Shown piece after piece: positions 9,801-18,000 of a stretch of 64,000 nt of DNA (positions are counted from its first letter, which is position 1; every line of letters begins with the position of its first letter). This DNA comes from Symbiodinium natans (taxonomy: Eukaryota; Sar; Dinophyceae; Suessiales; Symbiodiniaceae). The DNA is taken from assembly GCA_905221605.1 (NCBI GenBank), contig CAJNDS010001813.1, forward strand, positions 686,228 through 750,227. Direction: 5' to 3'. The notes beneath the pieces are model-generated. The model did no database searches, had not been told where the DNA came from, and saw nothing but the letters and a program-made list of their open reading frames with translations. The translations under genes were made by a program, and so were the position numbers.

Positions 9801-12800
9801 CTTAGCTTTCAAACAAATTTCACACCACGGCTTGAACGGCAAGTGAGTGAGCTCATGCTCCAGCCTTTCTGTTAAAGTTGGCTCGCCGGGCTGCTTCAAG
9901 CCCTTCGGCCTCTGAGCCAAGTACTCTGGCTGAGCTGGCTCTGCTTCAAAGGCTTCAAGTGGCAACTTCTCAAAACAAGTAGCGCCAACAAAGTCTTGCG
10001 TCACTTCCTGCGCGCCGTGTTTGCGCCACAAGTCAAAATGCCACGTTGGCTCTGCATCAGGACGCATGATCAAAGTCATGCGCGCATTGCCCAACTCTTC
10101 TTCAAAGTGCGGGTCTTCTGGCACATACAAGGTGTTCCGAGACACGTAGTGAACACGAACCCAAAACAACTGAAAGTTCAGCCAACGGTCGTGCGTGAAG
10201 GCTTCTCCAGTTGCAGGGTCCTTCTCCGAAAGCTGTTCCACCAGGGCCTTCTGGAAGTCAGGCAAAGTGCCGGAAGCGGCCTGCGCCAAACGCAGACGGA
10301 AAGTGTCCTCTGCAGAACGGTCCTTTGGTGGTTTAGGCTTTTCTGCTAAAGTGTCTTGCGGCTGCGCGAGGGCTTTTGGGACAGGTTGGGGAAAAGTTGA
10401 CTGCTTGCCAGCGAGTCTACGACCCGTGGATTTGGAGGAAAGTTTAAATACAGTACGACCAACAAAGCGTCCAGAAGACTTCCCTTTGGGATCCTTAGAC
10501 GTTCGCCAGTTATCGTGCAAAGTTTCTTTTCTGCCATCTTCGTACGTAAGGTAAGTGACACGCTCATCAGCTAAGGACTCGAGCTCAACTGGCCTATCTT
10601 TCGTCCCTTCAGGAGAAAAGAAAGTCGCTCTAGATCTTTTGTGTATTCTTGTGAGGGTGTTACCCGAAAGTTCCCAGCGATCAGCATTGTAGTAAACGGG
10701 GTTAAACTGGGTTGGAGCAATCAAAGTACCTTGTTCATTGGAGTCGTGAAGAAGGTTGCAAACTTCAACAAACTCATCCTTGTTGAAAGCTCCCAAAGTA
10801 GGCCGAAGGAACAAAAGTGACCCTTGTCTGATTATTGGAACTTGGTTTCCATCAGGGGTTGAAAGTACCTGAGACTCTCTTGTCATCGTCACTTGAAAGC
10901 CTTGTCTCAAAAGTCTTCCAACCGAAACCACACAGTACGGTACGTCGCATACGTAAAAGTGAAGAAAGCAAGGCTGACCGTCAAAGTCAAGCTTCACAAG
11001 CCTTCTACCGTAAACCGTCAAGGGTTGACCCGAAATGGATCTCAAAGGCGGTGGCTTCCCTGAAAGTGGCAAAAGCGGCCACTCCGAAGCAAAGTCCTGA
11101 GGACAGCAATGGGTCGCTGCTCCTGAATCAAAAAGTATCCAGGGCTCATTCTCGTCAAAGGTGGCTGCAACCAAATGTTCCTCCAAAGCATGATCCCGGA
11201 ATGTTGTGTTCAGGTTCGACACTCCAAGATCGTACACACTGAAAAGTTTCTGAGGCACCGAGTCGTTTCGGTTCAGCGAAAAGGTTTCCAACGGCGCCAT
11301 GCCAACCGACGAAAAGGTCACACGCTTCTCGCCATACGAAAAGTCAACATCACCAGTCAACATGCCTTCAAAACCAAACGACTGACTAACACCAAAGTTG
11401 CCAAGCACGAGTGCCGACATCAAGAACGAGCTCGGGGAAAGTGAGCTCTTGGCCTTAGGTTTGGGCGCTGCCTTGGAAAGTCCTGGAGGGGCTGTCACAG
11501 TGACAGCTGAAACTGGAGCCTGCTGAGCTCCATGCTGCAAAGTTGACTCTTCCTTAGGCTTCTGAGGCTGTTGCGGTGACAAAGTCTCCTTTGAGGAGGT
11601 GGCTTCAGGCCACCACTCATTCCAACCTGCAAAGTCCTGATACGAATACCAGTCCCAGGAATCCCACGAGGAATCCCAAAGTGAGTCATCCCATGACTCC
11701 CAACTCTCATCGAAAAGTGCTCCGACTGTCCACTCAGACCAGTCGTCCCAAGGGGCCTCACCAAAGTAAGACTCTTCTTCCTGGAGACCGTAAAGTTCAC
11801 TCTCTTCTCCCTCAACAGCATTCACTCTGTTCAGCGGACACTTGCTAGCAAAGTGACCTGACTTACCACATGTCCAGCACAAGGCACTCGAAGATGCCGA
11901 AGCACCCGCCGACGAACCAAAGTTCTTTCCTTTGCCTTTGCTTTTCCCTTTCAAACTTCCGAAAAAGTTCCAGTGGGGGCCTTTCTTGCCTTTTCCTTTG
12001 CCTTTCATGGGACCAAAGTCCTTTCCTTTTCCTTTCTTTCCTTTGCCCTTTCCTTTTCCTTTTCCTTTCTTTCCTTTGCCCTTTCCTAGATACCCAATGT
12101 CCATGGGCGCTTGTCCGCCTCCTGCGAAAGTGGTCGAGGCAGAGGTCTGCGCTAACGGATTCACCAAAAGTCTAGACCTGTAGTACTCCAAGATGACCTC
12201 GCGAACCTGCTCATACGTTTGCAAAGTTTTGGCGTTCAAGCGAAGATGCTGCTGCAAAGCTCCTGTTGTCTTGTTCAGCAAAGTAGCTACCAAAACACCA
12301 TCTGGCAAAGCTTGACCTGCCTGTTTCTCGTACTTCACCTTGATTGTTTCCCAAACGTTAAAGTCCTGCTCAAACGTGTTTGGACCAAACCTGAAATCCA
12401 AAAGTTGCGTGAGCAAAGCTGTCGACCTGGTTGCATCAGGCAAGGCAAACTTGTTGAAAAGTCTTCTCCAGGTCTCAAAGCCATTCGACCCGACGTTCTG
12501 ACGAACGACAAGTTTCGCCGAATCCTTCACAAGCTGAGAAAGTAGATAGTGCAACTTGCGACTGAAAAGTACACGACTACGCGTTGCATCAACATCCACA
12601 TCACCTGTGTCCAAAGTTACTTCAAGGTGTGCATCTGTGAACTCGGTTGTCAAAGCTTCGGCATTGTCGAGCAAAGTCACTGCGCCTGCTTCGAACATCG
12701 AAATGTACGCTTTAAAGTTCCATGACCATTCTTCCCAGTCTGCAGGCTGACCGGAAAAGTTGTCTGGGAGAGGAAGCCTAAGCTTTCCTGCAAAGTCACC

Positions 12801-12821
12801 ATCTTCTCCTAGAGCTGCCAT
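6870..12821 (-). CDS. Copia Gag-Pol polyprotein (copy 1)
   Basis: A single intact 1983-codon ORF. Residues about 1-230 form a copia-type Gag. Residues about 244-300 are Lys/Gly repeats (KGKGKKGKGKG), probably RNA-binding. A CCHC knuckle CX2CX4HX4C lies near 313-326. The aspartic protease motif DSGA is near 562. Integrase has an N-terminal H...H...CX2C (about 988-1005), a first Asp near 1024 (QMDFSF) and a second Asp at 1087 (QCDPEP), but residue 1123, the DX35E position, is Gly (codon GGA, plus bases 9453-9455). Reverse transcriptase carries YVDD. RNase H has DSDWAG, SSGEAE and WTDS. The ATG lies 36 bp inside the 5' LTR edge, so the leader is very short. No frameshift separates gag from pol, as in many copia elements. 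Confidence 0.95.
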   Translation of the reverse strand: MAALGEDGDFAGKLRLPLPDNFSGQPADWEEWSWNFKAYISMFEAGAVTLLDNAEALTTEFTDAHLEVTLDTGDVDVDATRSRVLFSRKLHYLLSQLVKDSAKLVVRQNVGSNGFETWRRLFNKFALPDATRSTALLTQLLDFRFGPNTFEQDFNVWETIKVKYEKQAGQALPDGVLVATLLNKTTGALQQHLRLNAKTLQTYEQVREVILEYYRSRLLVNPLAQTSASTTFAGGGQAPMDIGYLGKGKGKKGKGKGKGKGKKGKGKDFGPMKGKGKGKKGPHWNFFGSLKGKSKGKGKNFGSSAGASASSSALCWTCGKSGHFASKCPLNRVNAVEGEESELYGLQEEESYFGEAPWDDWSEWTVGALFDESWESWDDSLWDSSWDSWDWYSYQDFAGWNEWWPEATSSKETLSPQQPQKPKEESTLQHGAQQAPVSAVTVTAPPGLSKAAPKPKAKSSLSPSSFLMSALVLGNFGVSQSFGFEGMLTGDVDFSYGEKRVTFSSVGMAPLETFSLNRNDSVPQKLFSVYDLGVSNLNTTFRDHALEEHLVAATFDENEPWILFDSGAATHCCPQDFASEWPLLPLSGKPPPLRSISGQPLTVYGRRLVKLDFDGQPCFLHFYVCDVPYCVVSVGRLLRQGFQVTMTRESQVLSTPDGNQVPIIRQGSLLFLRPTLGAFNKDEFVEVCNLLHDSNEQGTLIAPTQFNPVYYNADRWELSGNTLTRIHKRSRATFFSPEGTKDRPVELESLADERVTYLTYEDGRKETLHDNWRTSKDPKGKSSGRFVGRTVFKLSSKSTGRRLAGKQSTFPQPVPKALAQPQDTLAEKPKPPKDRSAEDTFRLRLAQAASGTLPDFQKALVEQLSEKDPATGEAFTHDRWLNFQLFWVRVHYVSRNTLYVPEDPHFEEELGNARMTLIMRPDAEPTWHFDLWRKHGAQEVTQDFVGATCFEKLPLEAFEAEPAQPEYLAQRPKGLKQPGEPTLTERLEHELTHLPFKPWCEICLKAKSRQAHSKKLSLRQPVLQMDFSFLSDKPGEEQVTILNVVDVLSNMALSVVIPTKARTPYSHAELRRFVLETGRTFGILQCDPEPALKAIAEAVTGEVGGLSLRSTPTGWKQAQGSVGNMQATLYGQIKALRLELLQRYQVDLSVHSALFTWLVRHAQWLVNRYLCNAAGTTAFERRWGKRYNGFICRFGETVLFRKQRVNKGKPAFERGIWLGKDTESEQHFVADSRGVYKTRSLKRLPPTQQSDAALLQSVTARPWDPTGAKVETDSFIFPMQQSEEATNPALPPSGPLSGPPEKGNDVPNYELSDPELEEALGLDGTEPVPARDDLSDLPEDYFSDVEQEPPLPPPEFEPPRLTLDEQTANAAQARSSTDAALPQPPGSRPRLSDESPASPTKRSTETFDVGTTKVQRINAVTFYSGRKRIPKPLCYLRVAAVTTKNDLEVPVAINQDERELLLMKTLENPYLWYETEFPLVEEVEGMKKEMKSMTTFDVFEEVHYKDIPQALLDKVISTRWVKVRKSDGTVRCRLVVRGYTQEVNDKDETFASTPSLTTLKLLLTLAVARGWHIAVGDISTAFLHAAVDDDFYVIPPLEFYPDGCTLWKLKKALYGLKHSPKLWQEHFASVMKKNGFRRVKSDPNLYVHETKQPYVLAYVDDLMFFGSKPDVELSVADLQKDLLLKMTGTLDEGQSVTFLGRELQRTNDAILVGMNPAYIDRMLETAGLSGCKPVLAPGTDTLRKQLNVEPLDAEAHKRYRRIVGQLLWLSSVRPDIMYAVKELSRGLSAPTSEHEAKAKHLLKYLAGTKNFSQRLQPTLQLSPQHKAIDINIYVDSDWAGCADSRRSTSGVSLFMLGANILSHSRTQATVALSSGEAELYAIGSGTADALFLKSLIEEAKLFPKANLCIWTDSNVGKSIVSRFGASRKTKHVELRFLYVQELVASGMVRVKKVLGTLNPADILTKYVPKETLHRHLPTFGFPL

Positions 12822-12845
12822 TCTACCAAAGTCCTAGAGCTTTCA

Positions 12846-12857
12846 GCTCCGCTACCA
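12846..12857 (-). other. Primer-binding site, copia copy 1
   Basis: Directly inside the 5' LTR the minus strand reads TGGTAGCGGAGC, complementary to a tRNA 3' end of ...GCTCCGCTACCA. The tRNA would start AGCGGAG and have the A1:U72 pair typical of initiator tRNA-Met; Ty1 of yeast uses the related TGGTAGCGCC. The identity is inferred because the tRNA gene is not in the window. Confidence 0.75.
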
Positions 12858-13051
12858 TGCGAAATTGCGAGGTAGCCAAAGTCTACACAAACAACCCTAA
12901 AGTGATCGTGCAACCTCAGCCAACCTCAACACTCAAAGTTCCTATGATGCCTCGGCCTTTTCTCTCTGGGCAAAGTTGTGCTTGAGCCACCAAAGTGGCA
13001 GATCATGAGTAGGGCTCATCTGGGGAGGAAAAGTGTGATTATAATTTCACA
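12858..13051 (-). repeat. 5' LTR of copia copy 1
   Basis: Reads identical to the other three LTRs. It is followed on the plus strand by CAAAC and then immediately by the next element's LTR. Confidence 0.95.
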
Positions 13052-13056
13052 CAAAC
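13052..13056. other. 5-bp target duplication shared by both copia elements
   Basis: CAAAC is the only sequence between the two elements. The same five bases precede 4918 and follow 21188. Because the target is a CAAA microsatellite, two independent insertions would produce exactly this. Confidence 0.85.
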
Positions 13057-13250
13057 TGCGAAATTGCGAGGTAGCCAAAGTCTACACAAACAACCCTAAA
13101 GTGATCGTGCAACCTCAGCCAACCTCAACACTCAAAGTTCCTATGATGCCTCGGCCTTTTCTCTCTGGGCAAAGTTGTGCTTGAGCCACCAAAGTGGCAG
13201 ATCATGAGTAGGGCTCATCTGGGGAGGAAAAGTGTGATTATAATTTCACA
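13057..13250 (-). repeat. 3' LTR of copia copy 2
   Basis: 194 bp, TG...CA, reads identical to the other LTRs. Confidence 0.95.
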
Positions 13251-13561
13251 CGCCTCCTTGGACTAAAGTTGCTTTAACTTTCGTCCACACTCAATCACAC
13301 ACCCGCTTCAAAGTACGAACCACAATATCAGCAAACAAAGTTCGAAGAAATGTTTTACTCGAAAGTCGGGGGAATCAGCTGATTCGCAAAAGCTGCCATC
13401 TTCAAAGTGGCTGTTAAAAAGATCGTTGTGCTCTTCAAAGTTGTGGTGCTTGCGAAAGGTATTATGAATCGGCCCAAAGTGCAGCGATTCTGGCTGTCTG
13501 AAATACCAAAGTGCCCAAAGTCGGCATATCGAAATGCAGCGACTCGAAAAGTGGCACATCT

Positions 13562-14425
13562 TCACATCCTGGAGCCACGACGCAAAGTGGGGATATCCAA
13601 GTGCATCGGCGCAACGCCCTCGTCTGGAAAGTTTGAGAGCTCTTGGTACAGCCGAGATAAAAGTGGGAGGTGCATAAGGCGCGAGTGCCTGCAGTCAGGC
13701 CTGTCAAAGTAGGTGTTGAGATTGTCACAAAGCTCGTACGGGTGAATGCGGTGCAACAAAGTGACAATCGTTCGGCAAGTAGGCTCCCACATAAAGTTCA
13801 GGCTCTGAACTTTGAGAAAGTAATCCACATATCGCCTATTCCATAGACGATTTCCATTGATGGTGATTAACCGAGTAAAGTCTTGTAGCAAAAGTCGGAC
13901 TCCAATCGTGATCAACTGCTCTCCTGGCATAAAAGTCACACGATCAAGTCCCTGTTGCAAGGAGATAGACAGTCCAAATGACCAAAATAAAAGTGACGAT
14001 CTCGGAGACAAAGTGAGGTTCAGGCAATCCACCATAGTTCCCACCATTGCTGCAGATGGCAAGACAAAGTTTCCTGACCTCTGAGCTGCAGATGCAACCG
14101 TCAACCAAAGTCCTGTAGGTAGAGTAAGCCACAGCTGAAAAGGAACCCAATCCTGCCGAAAAGTGGGGCGTTCCGGTGTCCAGAACCCCACAAAAGTCCT
14201 CTGCAGCACCTCCAACTCAGGAGGTGTATAAAGTCCCAAAGTGGCCGCATACTGGATCAAAGGATAAAGCTTCTGAAACATTTCCGCCGGCGATGAAAGT
14301 GGCAGATAAAGTTGCTCCTTCTGCAGCCCATTCCACAAGGTTTCAAGAACCAGCTGCAGACTCAGCCACGTGCGATACGTGCTAAAGTCCACGTCACGGC
14401 TCTGAGCTGGTGTAAAGCGATCCAT
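13562..14425 (-). CDS. Copia ORF2, unknown 287-residue protein (copy 2)
   Basis: Identical in protein sequence to the ORF at 5425-6288. The single base change I found (AAC versus AGC on the plus strand near 14326) leaves Leu unchanged. The two-base difference between copies lies just past its stop codon and does not affect the frame. Function is not recognised; see copy 1 for what can be seen. Confidence 0.75.
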   Translation of the reverse strand: MDRFTPAQSRDVDFSTYRTWLSLQLVLETLWNGLQKEQLYLPLSSPAEMFQKLYPLIQYAATLGLYTPPELEVLQRTFVGFWTPERPTFRQDWVPFQLWLTLPTGLWLTVASAAQRSGNFVLPSAAMVGTMVDCLNLTLSPRSSLLFWSFGLSISLQQGLDRVTFMPGEQLITIGVRLLLQDFTRLITINGNRLWNRRYVDYFLKVQSLNFMWEPTCRTIVTLLHRIHPYELCDNLNTYFDRPDCRHSRLMHLPLLSRLYQELSNFPDEGVAPMHLDIPTLRRGSRM

Positions 14426-14530
14426 CGCCTCAAAGTCTGCTGCGCGGCTCCACCGCGTGCAAAGTTGCGAGAACTGTCTCTGGACGTCTCACACCTTTAA
14501 AGTGCCATGGCGCGCGGGCGCACAAGAGCA

Positions 14531-15006
14531 TCAAAGTGTTTCGAGAGAAGCACCAGAGGGGCGCGAGGCAAAGTAAACCACAAACGCCAAAGAAACCCCG
14601 AACACCCCAAAAAGGTCAAAGTTGGCTGGGGTCGAATTTATGTACATTAAAAGACTAAAGTTAAAATGCGCCCGAACAGCGCGAGTTCGCGTGGAGAAAG
14701 TGCGCGCGTTCGCGCGTGGCGGCGAAGGTTTCGTGCCTGAAAACTGAAAAAGTTGCGCGCGCGTACGCGAGCCGAGTGCGCCGAATGCGCCGAAAGTTGA
14801 CATGACTGAACATGACTGCAAAGCACACGTCTGCACTGCACAGCACTGCAAAGTACATGTCTGCAAAAGTGACATGTCCGCACAAGACAGCACAAGTGAC
14901 ATGAAAGACATGAAAAGTGACATGACTGTACACACACACCAAGAGTGACATGTCCGCAAAAGTACGTGTTTCTCTCCTCTCACACTCTCTCTTCTTTCTG
15001 TCTTTC
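14531..15006 (-). repeat. Degenerate CATGTCACTTT repeats between pol and ORF2 (copy 2)
   Basis: The same intergenic repeat block as in copy 1, with no differences noticed. The densest part is about 14792-14967. Confidence 0.5.
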
Positions 15007-18000
15007 TCAAAGTGGAAAACCAAAAGTAGGCAGATGCCTGTGCAAGGTTTCTTTGGGAACATACTTCGTCAAGATATCAGCTGGGTTCAAAGTTCCCAAC
15101 ACTTTCTTTACACGCACCATACCTGAGGCAACAAGTTCTTGAACGTAAAGAAAGCGAAGCTCCACGTGCTTCGTCTTACGGGATGCCCCAAAGCGCGAAA
15201 CTATGCTTTTACCAACGTTGGAGTCGGTCCAGATACAAAGGTTTGCTTTCGGGAAAAGTTTCGCCTCCTCGATCAGAGACTTCAGGAAAAGTGCATCAGC
15301 GGTTCCTGAGCCTATCGCGTACAGCTCGGCTTCTCCACTCGAAAGTGCTACCGCGGCTTGTGTCCTACTGTGCGACAAAATGTTCGCACCCAACATGAAA
15401 AGTGACACACCCGAAGTGGATCTACGACTGTCTGCGCAGCCAGCCCAATCGGAATCTACGTAAATGTTGATGTCTATGGCTTTGTGTTGTGGGGAAAGTT
15501 GTAGGGTAGGTTGAAGACGTTGCGAAAAGTTCTTCGTACCAGCAAGGTACTTCAAAAGGTGCTTGGCCTTGGCTTCATGCTCTGAGGTCGGGGCAGAAAG
15601 TCCTCGACTGAGCTCCTTTACTGCATACATGATGTCTGGGCGTACACTCGAAAGCCACAAAAGTTGGCCTACGATGCGCCGGTAGCGCTTGTGCGCTTCC
15701 GCGTCCAGAGGCTCAACATTCAACTGCTTTCGCAAAGTGTCTGTGCCCGGAGCAAGGACTGGCTTACAACCTGAAAGTCCTGCCGTCTCAAGCATACGAT
15801 CAATGTACGCAGGGTTCATGCCAACAAGTACGGCGTCGTTCGTTCTTTGAAGCTCACGGCCAAGGAAAGTCACCGATTGACCTTCGTCCAAAGTGCCTGT
15901 CATCTTCAACAACAGGTCTTTCTGCAACTCCGCGACCGAAAGTTCAACATCTGGTTTTGAACCAAAGAACATGAGGTCGTCAACATAAGCAAGCACGTAA
16001 AGTTGCTTGGTCTCATGCACATAAAGGTTTGGGTCTGACTTGACCCTGCGAAAGCCATTCTTCTTCATGACTGACGCAAAGTGCTCTTGCCAAAGCTTTG
16101 GAGAGTGCTTAAGACCATAAAGCGCCTTCTTCAACTTCCAAAGCGTGCAGCCATCTGGGTAAAACTCGAGCGGGGGTATGACGTAAAAGTCATCATCCAC
16201 AGCAGCGTGCAAGAAAGCTGTGGAAATGTCACCCACTGCTATGTGCCATCCTCTGGCTACAGCCAAAGTAAGCAAAAGCTTCAAGGTGGTGAGCGAAGGC
16301 GTCGAGGCGAAAGTCTCATCCTTGTCATTGACTTCTTGCGTGTAGCCTCGAACTACAAGTCGACAGCGCACAGTGCCGTCGGACTTGCGGACCTTAACCC
16401 ACCGCGTCGAAATGACCTTGTCTAAACGTGCTTGGGGAATGTCCTTGTAGTGAACTTCTTCGAAAACATCGAAAGTCGTCATAGACTTCATCTCCTTTTT
16501 CATCCCTTCTACTTCTTCAACGAGCGGAAACTCGGTTTCATACCACAAGTACGGGTTTTCCAGGGTCTTCATCAGCAAAAGTTCTTTTTCATCCTGGTTT
16601 ATTGCTACAGGAACTTCAAGGTCGTTCTTGGTTGTGACTGCAGCAACACGAAGGTAACAAAGTGGCTTGGGTATGCGCTTCCTACCGCTGTAGAAAGTCA
16701 CCGCGTTGATCCTCTGCACCTTAGTCGTTCCAACGTCAAAAGTCTCTGTGCTACGCTTGGTCGGTGACGCGGGCGACTCGTCAGAAAGTCGCGGCCTCGA
16801 ACCAGGGGGCTGAGGCAAAGCTGCGTCTGTACTCGACCTTGCTTGCGCTGCATTTGCAGTTTGCTCATCCAAAGTCAAGCGTGGAGGCTCAAACTCAGGC
16901 GGAGGCAAGGGCGGTTCTTGCTCTACATCAGAAAAGTAATCTTCCGGAAGGTCCGAAAGATCGTCACGAGCCGGAACAGGCTCTGTGCCATCTAAGCCCA
17001 AAGCTTCTTCCAACTCTGGGTCTGAAAGTTCATAGTTTGGCACGTCATTGCCTTTTTCAGGAGGACCAGAAAGTTGCCCAGACGGTGGCAAAGCTAGGTT
17101 TGTCGCCTCCTCGGACTGCTGCATCGGAAAGATGAAGGAGTCCGTTTCCACCTTTGCACCGGTCGGGTCCCAAGGACGCGCGGTAACCGACTGCAAAAGT
17201 GCCACGTCTGACTGCTGGGTGGGGGGGAGGCGTTTCAAGGAACGCGTCTTGTAAACCCCGCGAGAGTCAGCGACAAAGTGTTGCTCCGACTCTGTGTCTT
17301 TTCCAAGCCAAACGCCACGCTCAAAAGCCGGCTTGCCTTTGTTGACACGCTGTTTTCGGAAAAGTACGGTCTCTCCAAAGCGGCATATGAAGCCGTTGTA
17401 CCGCTTTCCCCAGCGTCTCTCAAAAGCAGTAGTGCCAGCAGCGTTGCAAAGGTAACGGTTGACAAGCCACTGCGCGTGGCGCACAAGCCAAGTGAAAAGC
17501 GCTGAGTGAACCGACAGATCAACTTGGTAACGCTGCAAAAGCTCAAGCCGCAAAGCCTTGATCTGTCCATACAAAGTTGCTTGCATGTTTCCAACGGAAC
17601 CCTGAGCTTGCTTCCAGCCTGTCGGGGTACTCCGCAAGGAAAGTCCACCGACTTCGCCTGTTACAGCTTCCGCGATGGCTTTCAACGCTGGCTCTGGGTC
17701 GCATTGCAAGATTCCGAAAGTACGTCCGGTTTCTAGAACAAAGCGTCTCAACTCTGCATGGGAGTACGGTGTGCGAGCCTTTGTGGGAATCACCACTGAA
17801 AGTGCCATGTTCGAGAGAACATCGACAACGTTAAGTATGGTGACCTGTTCCTCACCAGGCTTATCTGAAAGAAAGCTAAAGTCCATCTGCAGGACGGGCT
17901 GTCTCAACGAAAGTTTCTTACTGTGAGCCTGCCTGCTCTTAGCTTTCAAACAAATTTCACACCACGGCTTGAACGGCAAGTGAGTGAGCTCATGCTCCAG

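Larger units (their letters stand above)
4918..13051 (-). mobile_element. Ty1/copia LTR retrotransposon, copy 1 (full length)
   Basis: A complete 8.1-kb element on the minus strand: 5' LTR 12858-13051, primer-binding site 12846-12857, Gag-Pol 6870-12821, second ORF 5425-6288, purine-rich tract near 5112-5122 (on the minus strand), and 3' LTR 4918-5111. CAAAC flanks it on both sides (4913-4917 and 13052-13056), the 5-bp duplication typical of copia. The two LTRs read identical, which implies recent insertion. The domain order protease, integrase, reverse transcriptase, RNase H is that of copia rather than gypsy. Confidence 0.95.

Noticed and set aside
7066-12750. Plus-strand ORFs of 60-135 residues across the copia pol gene
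   Set aside because: Antisense shadows of the intact Gag-Pol frame, repeated identically in copy 2.
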